This document shows positions 19,545 through 28,486 of a DNA stretch of 64,000 bases, piece after piece. The DNA is from Epithemia pelagica (taxonomy: Eukaryota; Bacillariophyta; Bacillariophyceae; Surirellales; Surirellaceae). The stretch's first letter is position 1; every line of letters starts with the position of its first letter. Under the pieces are notes generated by a model. The model had not been told where the DNA came from and did no database searches. It worked only from the letters and a program-made list of their open reading frames with translations. The translations under genes and the position numbers were made by a program. The DNA is taken from NCBI GenBank assembly GCA_946965045.2, contig OX337233.1, positions 2,790,001 to 2,854,000 on the forward strand, in the 5' to 3' direction.

Positions 19545-19676
19545 TGAGGTAAAATGCAATTTGTATCAATGTCGGAAAATCGCCAATTTTGGGTGGTCGA
19601 GCCAAGGGGGTGAGTATACAGATGTACCTTTAGGTACGACCTATGTGCGACCTGGACTCACCCCTGCTTGGGGGTA
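19545..19676 (-). repeat. Right terminal inverted repeat of the MULE-like element
   Basis: Inverted partner of 17844-17975. At the position of the left arm's hairpin it carries a different palindrome, GTACCTAAAGGTAC. Confidence 0.85.
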
Positions 19677-19686
19677 GCTGGGTATG
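19677..19686. repeat. 10-bp target site duplication GCTGGGTATG, right
   Basis: Partner of 17834-17843. Confidence 0.85.
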
Positions 19687-20085
19687 GGGCATCAAGGAAC
19701 AAGAAATACGTCATTCAGCCTCATTATTCATACCAATAAAGGACTATAAACTATAGACACCTGCAAGTACATATGTAGTCGAGACAATCGGCATCCCAGA
19801 TTACAGATTTAGCTGCAAACTGGAGAGCTCATCATCAAGCTAGTTAGAGAGTGTCGATTGGCAAGATTTTCTACTACTCATCAACTACTTTGCTTGACTT
19901 TTCAGAGCTCTAGTAGAAATAGACAATAGACACAAGACGAAGATACCTAATTCCACTGACCACGAATTCTTTCATTCGATTTTCGTGGGAATTGGACGTT
20001 GAAGATACGAAAAACCAAAGATCTTTGGTGCTGTTGTTGCGAGAATATTTCCACGTCCACAATTACACACCAAGAAAAAGTAATC
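19687..20085 (+). promoter_or_regulatory. Upstream region of antenna gene 1
   Basis: About 400 bp between the transposon and the antenna ATG, without a credible gene. It presumably holds promoter and 5' UTR; no defined motif can be claimed. Similarity to the upstream region of antenna gene 2 stops at the coding sequence. Confidence 0.35.
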
Positions 20086-20688
20086 ATGAAGTCCGCCATC
20101 TTTGCCTCCCTTGTTGCCACCGCCGCCGCCTTCGCTCCGGCTTCCCAAAAGGCCTCCTCCACGGCCTTGAACGCCTTCGAAGATGCTTTGGGTGCCCAGC
20201 CTCCTCTTGGTTTCTTCGATCCCCTCGGCCTTGTCGCTGACGGTGACCAAGAAAAGTTCGACCGCCTTCGTTACGTCGAATTGAAGCACGGCCGTATCTG
20301 CATGTTGGGTGTTGTCGGATACTTGGTCCAAGAAGCCGGAATCCGTCTTCCTGGAGACATTGACTTCTCTGGCACTTCTTTCGCCTCCATCCCCAACGGT
20401 TTCGCCGCCTTCAAGGCCATCCCCGCTGGTGGACTTGTGCAATTGTTGTTGTTCGTTGGTTTGTTGGAAGCCTGCGTTATGAAGGACCAAGCCAACGGTG
20501 CCGAACCCGGTGAATTCCCTGGTGACTTCCGTAACGGTGCCATTGACTATGGCTGGGACTCTTTCGACGAAGAGACCAAGTTGACCAAGCGTGCCATTGA
20601 ATTGAACCAAGGCCGTGCCGCCATGATGGGTTTGTTGGCCCTTATGGTCCACGAACAATTGGGAGTCTCCCTCATCCCTGATGTGTAA
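20086..20688 (+). CDS. Fucoxanthin-chlorophyll a/c-binding protein, copy 1
   Basis: A 200-aa intronless antenna protein. The bipartite plastid pre-sequence MKSAIFASLVATAAAFAPAS contains the AAFAP form of the diatom ASAFAP motif, cleaved before Phe. The mature part has the light-harvesting helices: ELKHGRICMLGVVGYLVQEAG (chlorophyll-binding E...H/R in helix 1), a middle helix LVQLLLFVGLLEACVM, and ELNQGRAAMMGLLALMVHEQL in helix 3. It binds fucoxanthin and chlorophylls in the thylakoid and feeds the photosystems. The protein is identical to the inverted copy at 22735-23337. The ATG has A at -3 (taatcATGa). Confidence 0.95.
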   Translation: MKSAIFASLVATAAAFAPASQKASSTALNAFEDALGAQPPLGFFDPLGLVADGDQEKFDRLRYVELKHGRICMLGVVGYLVQEAGIRLPGDIDFSGTSFASIPNGFAAFKAIPAGGLVQLLLFVGLLEACVMKDQANGAEPGEFPGDFRNGAIDYGWDSFDEETKLTKRAIELNQGRAAMMGLLALMVHEQLGVSLIPDV

Positions 20689-21096
20689 AGAGCTCATCTG
20701 ATTGCAGTCCAGTTTTGTGTCAAGCGTCCACCCTCCGTTGTCTGACGGCATAGGACGTGATTCCAGAGAATCCTTTATAAACTAGACGTCAGTTTTTCCT
20801 GGCACATCATTTATGATGGTAGTCTACTGTTAGCAGAAGAGAATGTGGGAAAGAATGAGTATAACTACACAAGGGACAGAACTTATTCCGAATACTAGAT
20901 AGGTGAGCAAGTGTCTCTACTCATGGAAGGTGATTCTCATCCCCGGTCTTCGAGCATTATTCCGGAGCACTCTTTCTTGTTGTTGCAAGATATCGAATGT
21001 GATGGCAAACATTTAAGGCCTCCTCTGGGTTTAGATTATCGAGCGGAAATCGTCACACTAATGTCTCAGTTTATTGGCATGTCATTAAAATCTTCA
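20689..21096. other. Intergenic, convergent 3' ends
   Basis: About 400 bp between the antenna gene and the second ankyrin gene, which converge. Nothing recognisable. Confidence 0.4.
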
Positions 21097-22146
21097 TTAG
21101 TCCTCATCTTCCTCATCATCTTCATTGAGGTTCTCCATAGTTGCGCGTTCCTTTGCACTGGCCCTACTCTTGAACAACTGCTGCATGTCTTGGCCGCCAT
21201 CGTCTTCAGCACAATTTCGAGGTGTGTCTCCGTCTTGATCTGGTTGATCCGGATCTGCGCCGTGTTCGAGCAAAATCTTACAAACCGGCACATGCCCCGC
21301 AATGACGGCTGCCTGCAAAACCGAAATACCGTACTGGTCAGACGCCAGTACATTTGCTCCATATTGCAGTAGCAATCCGACTGCATCCAATGCTCCGGCA
21401 TCTGCTGCCATGTGCAAGGCTGATTGACCGCCTTCGTCTCTTTGATCAACACTGACTCCACCCTCTAGGAGAACACGGAGGGTGTCTACATTGTCTGCTC
21501 CCGCAGCCACCAACACTCGTTGTTCCGGTGTCATGTCATCTTCTTTTACAGGCTCAGGTTCCGTCGGTCTGCTACTGACACCGACTCCAAACGAAGGGGA
21601 TTTTGAGATACTTCCGCCATTCTTCAATATATCCGATGCTTGTTTGATGTACTGCTCTGACGCAACCTCTTTTGGCATTTCTCTAAACTGTGCCCACGCA
21701 TGGTGCTTTGACTGTTCTTGAAATGAAAGGGACAAAAAGAAAGCAGGAGCATCCCCCTTGGTGACTTGTTTGTAGAGTCCGTAAAGCAAAAGTTTGTCCG
21801 TCGTGGATATTTCAAAAGTTGCTTGACGGATTCTTGAAGCTGCCTCTTCAAAAGATAGTGCATCATCATTCTTTTGCGACTGATATCCACTCCTTAACTT
21901 GTCTGATCCTTCTGTTTTCGCACCCGCATAAGTTTTTTGCTGTGAAACATTCGAGTTATCATCATTGGATCGGTAGTTCAAGGCTGGTCTTCCCTTGAAC
22001 CTTCGATTGAGGACGTGATCCCACCACCATTTCATAAGTATTGAGACTGTGGCAGCCAGAGACAAGCCAAACACGAACCCAACTCCATTTCCTTCATGTT
22101 GCCTTTTCATGAGGGAGTTGTTACTTTGCATTCCAGAAAAAGACAT
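21097..22146 (-). CDS. Membrane-anchored acyl-CoA-binding/ankyrin protein, copy 2
   Basis: A 349-aa protein from ATG 22146; the frame upstream begins only with TTG. A hydrophobic segment near residues 20-42 (FVFGLSLAATVSILMKWWW) should anchor it, unlike copy 1. The acyl-CoA-binding core (LLLYGLYKQVTKGDAPAFFL, AWAQFREMPKEVASEQYIKQ) is at about 110-180. Ankyrin repeats follow (GGQSALHMAADAGALDAVGL, YGISVLQAAVIAGHVPVCKI, LLEHGADPDQPDQDGD). The repeat sequences match copy 1 closely, so the two are local paralogues. The gene lies between the two inverted antenna genes. Confidence 0.85.
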   Translation of the reverse strand: MSFSGMQSNNSLMKRQHEGNGVGFVFGLSLAATVSILMKWWWDHVLNRRFKGRPALNYRSNDDNSNVSQQKTYAGAKTEGSDKLRSGYQSQKNDDALSFEEAASRIRQATFEISTTDKLLLYGLYKQVTKGDAPAFFLSLSFQEQSKHHAWAQFREMPKEVASEQYIKQASDILKNGGSISKSPSFGVGVSSRPTEPEPVKEDDMTPEQRVLVAAGADNVDTLRVLLEGGVSVDQRDEGGQSALHMAADAGALDAVGLLLQYGANVLASDQYGISVLQAAVIAGHVPVCKILLEHGADPDQPDQDGDTPRNCAEDDGGQDMQQLFKSRASAKERATMENLNEDDEEDED

Positions 22147-22734
22147 GATGGTACACAATGCCTTGTCCAATCTTCAAGGTTCAAAGCGCGGATCGGACTG
22201 AGAAAACGAATCAGCACACGGAGACAATGCAGCAGCAGTATTGCATTGAGACGTCGTCCCTTCTTTTGACTCTGATGAGGGTGAGGACGATGGACCCGAA
22301 CTGAGCTCGATCGCGAAGCAGTCCAGAAAGAATAGATCTACTCCTAAGAATATTAGGGTTGAGGGTACTCCTCTATAATTATTTAGGTAGTCAAGTTCCA
22401 CGGTTGGAGTCAGTCCGTAGTCCGTAGTCCGTAGGAGTAGTTCGTAGTCTGGTAGCTACACAGAGCTCTCAGTAGAGAGTTGACAGTTGACAGTCCCATA
22501 GCTCTTCTTCACATGGAGTAGGTCTCCTCCTGCTCCTATTTCTGAGATGGATTGGATTGAATGGACCGTGAGAAGGAGGAGAAACATACTCCCAATATCC
22601 ATCGAAGATGTGCGCTTGATCTGCTCCAGTAGCTGGCTAACAAAAGTTTAGACCTTCATACGTTCGAACATCAGACCAAGCGCGACTTGAGAAAAAAAAG
22701 TAATGTATGGTACAACTAGCTTCTAGTAGTGTAT
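22147..22734. other. Intergenic region
   Basis: About 590 bp containing the upstream region of the ankyrin gene and the 3' side of antenna gene 2. A short run of repeated GTAGTCC words occurs near 22410-22440. No gene seen. Confidence 0.4.
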
Positions 22735-23337
22735 TTAAACATCAGGGATGAGGGAGACACCCAATTGTTCGTGGACCATAAGGGCCAACAAACCCATCAT
22801 GGCGGCACGGCCTTGGTTCAATTCAATGGCACGCTTGGTCAACTTGGTCTCTTCGTCGAAAGAGTCCCAGCCATAGTCAATGGCACCGTTACGGAAGTCA
22901 CCAGGGAATTCACCGGGTTCGGCACCGTTGGCTTGGTCCTTCATGACGCAGGCTTCCAACAAACCAACGAACAACAACAATTGCACAAGTCCACCAGCGG
23001 GGATGGCCTTGAAGGCGGCGAAACCGTTGGGGATGGAGGCGAAAGAAGTGCCAGAGAAGTCAATGTCTCCAGGAAGACGGATTCCGGCTTCTTGGACCAA
23101 GTATCCGACAACACCCAACATGCAGATGCGGCCGTGCTTCAATTCGACGTAACGAAGGCGGTCGAACTTTTCTTGGTCACCGTCAGCGACAAGGCCGAGG
23201 GGATCGAAGAAACCAAGAGGAGGCTGGGCACCCAAAGCATCTTCGAAGGCGTTCAAGGCCGTGGAGGAGGCCTTTTGGGAAGCCGGGGCGAAGGCGGCGG
23301 CGGTGGCAACAAGGGAGGCAAAGATGGCGGACTTCAT
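22735..23337 (-). CDS. Fucoxanthin-chlorophyll a/c-binding protein, copy 2
   Basis: A 200-aa protein identical to the product of 20086-20688, in the opposite orientation. By eye I count about four synonymous differences, for example tgcgtTatg against tgcgtCatg. The similarity stops at the start and stop codons: the flanks differ at once on both sides. Helices and transit motif are as in copy 1. This supports recent gene conversion or a coding-only copying event. Confidence 0.95.
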   Translation of the reverse strand: MKSAIFASLVATAAAFAPASQKASSTALNAFEDALGAQPPLGFFDPLGLVADGDQEKFDRLRYVELKHGRICMLGVVGYLVQEAGIRLPGDIDFSGTSFASIPNGFAAFKAIPAGGLVQLLLFVGLLEACVMKDQANGAEPGEFPGDFRNGAIDYGWDSFDEETKLTKRAIELNQGRAAMMGLLALMVHEQLGVSLIPDV

Positions 23338-23799
23338 GATTTCTCTGTTCTAGAAGAATATGGGAGAAGACCGTCTGGAGGCTGAGAGCTGAGAGTGCTC
23401 CCGGACGATTGCCGAAGGACCCAGCTGTCGTATCCAGAACTCAACACATCTTCGAGGTTCAAGGATGTGATTCGGTTCATCTTCAACAAAAGGATTCCAA
23501 AAATTACTCGGAAGCATCGTCTGACCATACGTGCGATATGTGGTCAGTTGAATCGCAATGGTATCTTGAAAATCTTAGACGTTCAGATTTCAGATAGAAG
23601 AATTAGACGGCTATTCTATGAATCTAGAGTATCTTAGGAGTAGACTTCCACATATTGTAAAAGAAAGACTGACTATACTCTAGCAAAACTCTATTTTTGC
23701 GGTGTAAGCAATCACGTAGACGCCTTGGATATGATTGAAAGACTTGATGTTGGAGATTTGCTTTGTGACTCAGTCTCCAGCAATCATAAGAAGCAATGG

Positions 23800-24020
23800 A
23801 AGACGTTGGATTGTCGTTGGCCGAGCCAATAATGTGGATTAGCAGCCGCAGCCGGACATGAAAGATTCATTGTAATGGCGGGTGGTGAATATGATGGCAA
23901 GAATTTCTCAACAGTTGATATGGTTGACACATGATCTGAAAGTCAATGTGCCGTAATATCGGGGCTACCGAAGTCTTTTTGGAATGGCTGTGATTGGTCA
24001 AAGTATTTATTCGGTTGGTG
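23800..24020 (+). pseudogene. Kelch-repeat gene relic
   Basis: Translation gives kelch-like blade pieces: IVMAGGEYDGKNFSTVDMVDT followed at once by a TGA. After a frameshift comes FGMAVIGQSIYSVGGSGNG, which matches the G-M-A-V-I-G...IYVVGG pattern of kelch blades. Stops and frame changes occur within 200 bp, so this is a decayed fragment. No intact start is visible. The surrounding 23338-23799 shows nothing coding. Confidence 0.5.
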
Positions 24021-24618
24021 GGAGTGGGAATGGTTGAAGAGATAAGGAGAGAGGATATGAGGACTTGGAAGAAAGACCCAAAGGTGTATCCTGGACAAGA
24101 TACACAACCATCTGTTCTTGATTCTCCTCAATGTAATCATGGTGTTGTCAAAGTTGGATGTTATTTTGATCTTTTCGGAGGGGAAAAGAAAAAGCTTCCG
24201 AGGTCAAGAAGACAAACAACGGAACATCGTAGAGCAGCTGCCAGAAATGACATTCGTTTGATGGCTCTCGGCAAGGCCTCAATCCGACCGGAACATTACT
24301 TTGAGTTTGTTGCGAGACCACTGTTTCCTTTCTAAGTTACTTGTGTAAGAATGAACCAGGCCTACATAATGGAACACACGAAAAACGCTTTGAGTTGAAC
24401 TGGCGAATAACACGACTCTCAATCCAGAGAGAGCATTTCTTGCTTAGGATTAGCGATTAGCTGGACAAACCAAACGCTGGTTCGAAGTAGCTTTTGTAAT
24501 TCACACCGTAGAAAAGGCCACTGTCCCAGGGAGCAGAGAAAATCCGATCGTGCTGTTCCCGTCATATCAAACACGTATTTGAGTGCGAGCATCAGGTTAA
24601 TCAGCCTTCGTCCGGCGT
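24021..24618. other. Intergenic region after the kelch relic
   Basis: The 113-codon open frame in this stretch overlaps the relic, is basic and low in structure, and has no recognisable family. The remainder is the 3' side of the TatD gene. Confidence 0.35.
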
Positions 24619-25830
24619 TTAGTTGGCTACAGGTTTCTCCATCCATCCGAAAAGGTCCAGTGAATTTTGGTAAATGGTGTTGGCAACCATGGCCAAGGGT
24701 TTTTGGTGCACCCCTGCAACGACTTCGGCGACTTGTACCACATGACATGGTTCCTGCCGATTCTTGACGGGGTGTCCCATTTCAAATTTCTTTTCCGCCT
24801 TGGCGTCGAATGTCGTTCGAATGAAGGAAAATCCAGCATGTGTTTTACGAATATCACAATACGGACAGTCTGTTTCGATTAGTAAACGATTGAGGGGTAA
24901 CTCTGCCACGGTCTTTAGATTTTCTTCGGTTCGCAAACTGCATCCATTCAAACCAACATAGAGCGATCCTGTCTCCAGGAATTTGGACGCAAGTTCAATG
25001 GTATCATCAAAGGAATGGACGACCCCTCCTCGTTTCCAGCAATCCTGGTGTCCCATTAAAATGTCGTAGAGGTCGGACCCTACATTCCGATTATGGAGGA
25101 ACAATGGAAGTTCTGCCGCTTTGGCCAGAACCTGCAGTTGTCGAACCAAGTACTTTTGTTGAATATCTTTGGGGCAAAATTCGAGACGATCGTAGTCGAG
25201 TCCAATTTCACCAATGGCCACCACGACGCCCTCTTGTTTGCCTTCCATGGCAATCTCGACCAATTGTTTCAAAACCTCTTCATCCTCCATGCCATTGTCC
25301 ACAAATTCTTGTTGACATCGAGTCGGGTGCACACCAACGGTACACGAAAAGTGAATTCCTGTGCTCTTTTTCTCGTTCCGTTCCTTGCAAAATTCCACCG
25401 CCTGTCGACTTTCCTGGAGGGTCCCCGCCGTCACGACCATGTGTCGAACTCCGACCTGCTCCGCACGTTCCAGGACGAGATCAAGATCGGGTTCATGTCG
25501 TTCCGTTCCTCGGTAGATGCCCTGGTATCGATCGTCCAGAATATTGGCACCAATGTCCACAAAACGGTTTGGTTGTTGCTGTTGGCTTGACTCTTGATGC
25601 GCCATGCTTTGGCTGGTCGTTCTGCTCACGGTGGTGAAGGAACGTTGTTGTTGCCTGGGCCTTTTATAGGTCGTAAAGGCTGATGTTGGGATAACGTCAC
25701 GTCGTACTTCTCGAATTCTCCAACCAAATCCCGCTACAGACAAGAAGGATGCGTTCCAGGAGGAAGAAACCAAGAGAGACAGAGACCAAAGATACGTCGT
25801 TTTGCTGCTGCTTCCGTATCGCTGGACCAT
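24619..25830 (-). CDS. TatD-family metal-dependent DNase
   Basis: A 403-aa protein from ATG 25830. FVDIGANILDD replaces the usual N-terminal D-x-H-x-H, a variation on the first metal site seen in some TatD members. Also present are SCTVGVHPTRC, AIGEIGLDYDR with the catalytic Glu, LPLFLHNRN, GGVVHSFDD and LIETDCPY with the conserved Asp. TatD enzymes cut DNA exonucleolytically and act in repair and apoptosis-like DNA breakdown. The first 90 residues are hydrophobic then basic, so they may target an organelle. A second ATG (SMAHQESSQQ) would give a short cytosolic form. Divergent from importin alpha. Confidence 0.9.
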   Translation of the reverse strand: MVQRYGSSSKTTYLWSLSLLVSSSWNASFLSVAGFGWRIREVRRDVIPTSAFTTYKRPRQQQRSFTTVSRTTSQSMAHQESSQQQQPNRFVDIGANILDDRYQGIYRGTERHEPDLDLVLERAEQVGVRHMVVTAGTLQESRQAVEFCKERNEKKSTGIHFSCTVGVHPTRCQQEFVDNGMEDEEVLKQLVEIAMEGKQEGVVVAIGEIGLDYDRLEFCPKDIQQKYLVRQLQVLAKAAELPLFLHNRNVGSDLYDILMGHQDCWKRGGVVHSFDDTIELASKFLETGSLYVGLNGCSLRTEENLKTVAELPLNRLLIETDCPYCDIRKTHAGFSFIRTTFDAKAEKKFEMGHPVKNRQEPCHVVQVAEVVAGVHQKPLAMVANTIYQNSLDLFGWMEKPVAN

Positions 25831-26254
25831 GGTCCATGGTCGTCGTCGTCGTCGTCGTCGCCCTCGTGTCTTTGCCCGAAGAGCGACGTCGGGTGTGACA
25901 GTGGAAAAGGCGTGCGGGCTTGTGGTAGAAGTATGATAACCGCTAAGAAAATGAGTCGTTCTCGAAATGTTTTCTATTCCGATAAGCACTCCCTATCGCC
26001 TCCCTTTCGGTTTCGGAGTTTTGCTCTCTCATTCCCACTAAACTGCAAGGTCACAGACCGTTACGGTACTTAAAGGAAAGTTGGCGGGCCGCCTTTTTCA
26101 TTGCATCCTCAGAAAATATAAAAAAAAAAATTGTTGCGGGAAGGAGCTTTTGGCGGTGTTGACCATCGTCGCTATATCCTATCATTCCATCAACGACACG
26201 CATTGCTGCTAGCCTTTTCTTATTATTTCTCGAGGTGTGAATATTCTGGAAACC
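25831..26254. promoter_or_regulatory. Divergent promoter region of TatD and importin alpha
   Basis: About 420 bp between two divergent ATGs. It includes CGTCGT repeats near 25841-25862 and an A-run near 26120. No defined element can be assigned. Confidence 0.4.
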
Positions 26255-28078
26255 ATGAGCACTCCTGCGAAGCCAGCAGATGTAAGTTTGAAGTTACAGT
26301 CGACCATCTCTCATGGCTCGTTCGAGACAGTCGTTTTAGGCCGTGCGAGCATTGTTGTGAGGCTCACCAAAGTTGTTTTGATATAATTGTCTTCTTTACT
26401 TTCACGATTGTAGCAACGACGAGGCATTAAGAAGAATGTCGATGTGGAGGAGTCTCGTCGCTCCCGAGAAGAGACAACCTTGCAAATACGAAAAAACAAG
26501 AAGGATGCTCGCATGGCGAAACGTCGACAAATGCCCACGGGAGGTTTGGACCCGACTCCGGCTGGAATGGCGGCGGCCTCGATGCTCATGAACTCGGGTG
26601 ATTCCACCTACTCCAGTATGATTGATCCTTCGGGACAAAATTCACAGGCATCTGGTGTACGAACCTCCATTACAGCATCGAAACTAGAACAACTCCCCGC
26701 CATGGTGCAAGGTGTGCGGGGCAATGATCCGGCCGTGCAGACCGAATGCACCACTCAATTTCGCCGCCTCTTGTCCATCGAGAAGAATCCTCCGATCCAA
26801 CAAGTCATTGATGCGGGTGTGGTTCCCCGCTTTGTGGAGTTTTTGGCCAGGGATGACAACCCGGCCCTTCAGTTTGAGGCTGCCTGGGCCTTGACGAACA
26901 TTGCCAGTGGCACCTCCGAGCACACCAAGGTGGTCATGGAAGTTGGTGCGGTGCCTATTTTTGTTCGTTTGCTCACCAGTCCTAACGATGACGTTCGAGA
27001 ACAAGCCGTTTGGGCGCTCGGAAACATTGCGGGAGATTCTCCACCCTGCCGTGATCTCGTCTTGCAAGCCGGGGCGATGCAACCCTTGCTCATGCAACTT
27101 CACCAAAACAGTAAACTCAGCATGCTTCGCAATGCCACCTGGACCTTGTCCAATTTCTGCCGTGGAAAGCCGCAACCAGATTTCGAAATGGTCCGCACCG
27201 CCCTCCCCACGCTTTCTCAGCTCATTTTCTCGCCGGACGAAGAAGTGCTCACCGATGCTTGCTGGGCACTGTCCTATTTGAGTGATGGTCCCAATGAGAA
27301 AATTCAAGCCGTTATTGAAGCTGGAGTCTGCCGTCGTCTCGTTGAGCTTCTTTTGAACCCCTCGCCGGCGGTCCAAACTCCTGCGCTCCGTACGGTTGGA
27401 AATATTGTCACCGGAAATGACTTGCAAACGCAGTTTGTCATCAACAACAATGCCTTGCCCTGTTTGTTGGCGCTTCTCAGCAGCCCGAAGAAGGGAATTC
27501 GAAAGGAGGCTTGCTGGACCATCTCCAACATTACTGCTGGGAACAAGGAGCAAATTCAAGCCGTGATTGAAAACAACATTATCCCTCCACTCATCCAGTT
27601 GCTTACCAATGCGGAGTTTGACATTCGCAAAGAAGCTGCCTGGGCCGTCTCCAATGCTACCAGTGGCGGAAGCCCCGATCAGATTCGATTTTTGGTGCAA
27701 CAAGGTTGCATTCGTCCTTTGTGTGACCTCTTGATGGTCTCGGACCCCAAGATTGTTACCATTGCTCTGGAAGGCTTGGAGAATATTCTCAAGGTTGGTG
27801 AAGAAGACGCACGGGCCTCCAACAACCAAAATCAAATGGCCTTGTTTGTGAGTGAAGCCGAGGGTTTGACCAAGATTGAAGAGCTCCAGCAGCACACCAA
27901 CAATGACATTTATGAAAAGTGCATCAAAATCCTTGAAACCTACTTTGGAGTGGAAGAAGAAGAGGAAATGGTGGGAATGGCCCCGACTACGGACGAAACG
28001 GGACAGTTTGGCTTTGGCATGTCGGACAATGCCGGTCCTGGTGGAGCCTTTGACTTTTCCGGTGGAGCTGGACAATAA
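26255..28078 (+). CDS. Importin subunit alpha (karyopherin alpha)
   Basis: I propose two exons, 26255-26281 and 26414-28078, joined across a 132-bp intron with GTAAGT and TTGTAG ends. This restores an importin-beta-binding N-terminus ([16 protein letters not shown]...[13 protein letters not shown]). The 563-aa product has about ten armadillo repeats, with conserved helices such as [28 protein letters not shown] and [14 protein letters not shown], whose Trp/Asn arrays bind nuclear localisation signals. A C-terminal acidic, Gly-rich tail follows. It is the adaptor for classical nuclear import. Without the first exon the frame starts only at a GTG, which supports the intron. Confidence 0.95.
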
Positions 28079-28122
28079 AAGCACATTTGGATCGATCCAC
28101 AAGAAGTGAAAGTAATATCGTC

Positions 28123-28362
28123 ATGGCGGCTTTGGCCGAGGAGGTTTTAGAGAAAGCTTCCCGGTTCCACAAACCCGTTCATGCCAGCAACCTTTACATG
28201 GCGTTTCCGCCCGAAGCTGACACCCAGTTACAATTTTTAAAAGGTCTCTGCGGCCTTGAGGAGAGCAAGTTCATCGATGTCCAACTTGTGTCCCCAAGCC
28301 CCCAGCTACCGTTAATCCAACTATACTATAGAACACCCAAACGTACTTTACCAATCTTGTAG
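28123..28362 (+). CDS. Small hypothetical protein, uncertain
   Basis: A 79-aa frame starting at ATG 28123, 44 bp after the importin stop on the same strand. MAALAEEVLEKASRF and EADTQLQFLKGLCGLEE look helical. It may be a small gene, a first exon, or open 3' UTR. No family is recognised. Confidence 0.3.
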   Translation: MAALAEEVLEKASRFHKPVHASNLYMAFPPEADTQLQFLKGLCGLEESKFIDVQLVSPSPQLPLIQLYYRTPKRTLPIL

Positions 28363-28486
28363 TGTGTTGTAGGATTCGCGTTGACTTTCGGTCTCTTGGT
28401 AACAAAGTGCATCAAGACTTCGTCTTGATAAGAACATGGATAACGACGATACTATAGAGAAAAAGAACTATCGTTTCCAAGAGTAT

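Larger units (their letters stand above)
17844..19676. mobile_element. Mutator-like (MULE) non-autonomous DNA transposon
   Basis: A 1,833-bp element with termini TACCCCCAAGCAGGGGTGAG and its exact complement. Inverted similarity extends about 130 bp into each end, and the element is flanked by a 10-bp direct repeat (GCTGGGTATG). Long imperfect terminal repeats with 8-11-bp target duplications are characteristic of Mutator-like elements. The interior holds only short, unrecognisable frames and a two-copy 47-bp tandem repeat, so it cannot encode a transposase and would need one in trans. Confidence 0.85.

Noticed and set aside
19972-20751. 259-codon frame opposite antenna gene 1 (and its twin opposite antenna gene 2, 22729-23385)
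   Set aside because: Both are antisense shadows produced by the biased codon use of the antenna genes; the same shadow appears at both copies.
26684-28102. 472-codon frame opposite importin alpha
   Set aside because: It is long, but lies exactly antisense to a highly conserved gene and has no known motif.
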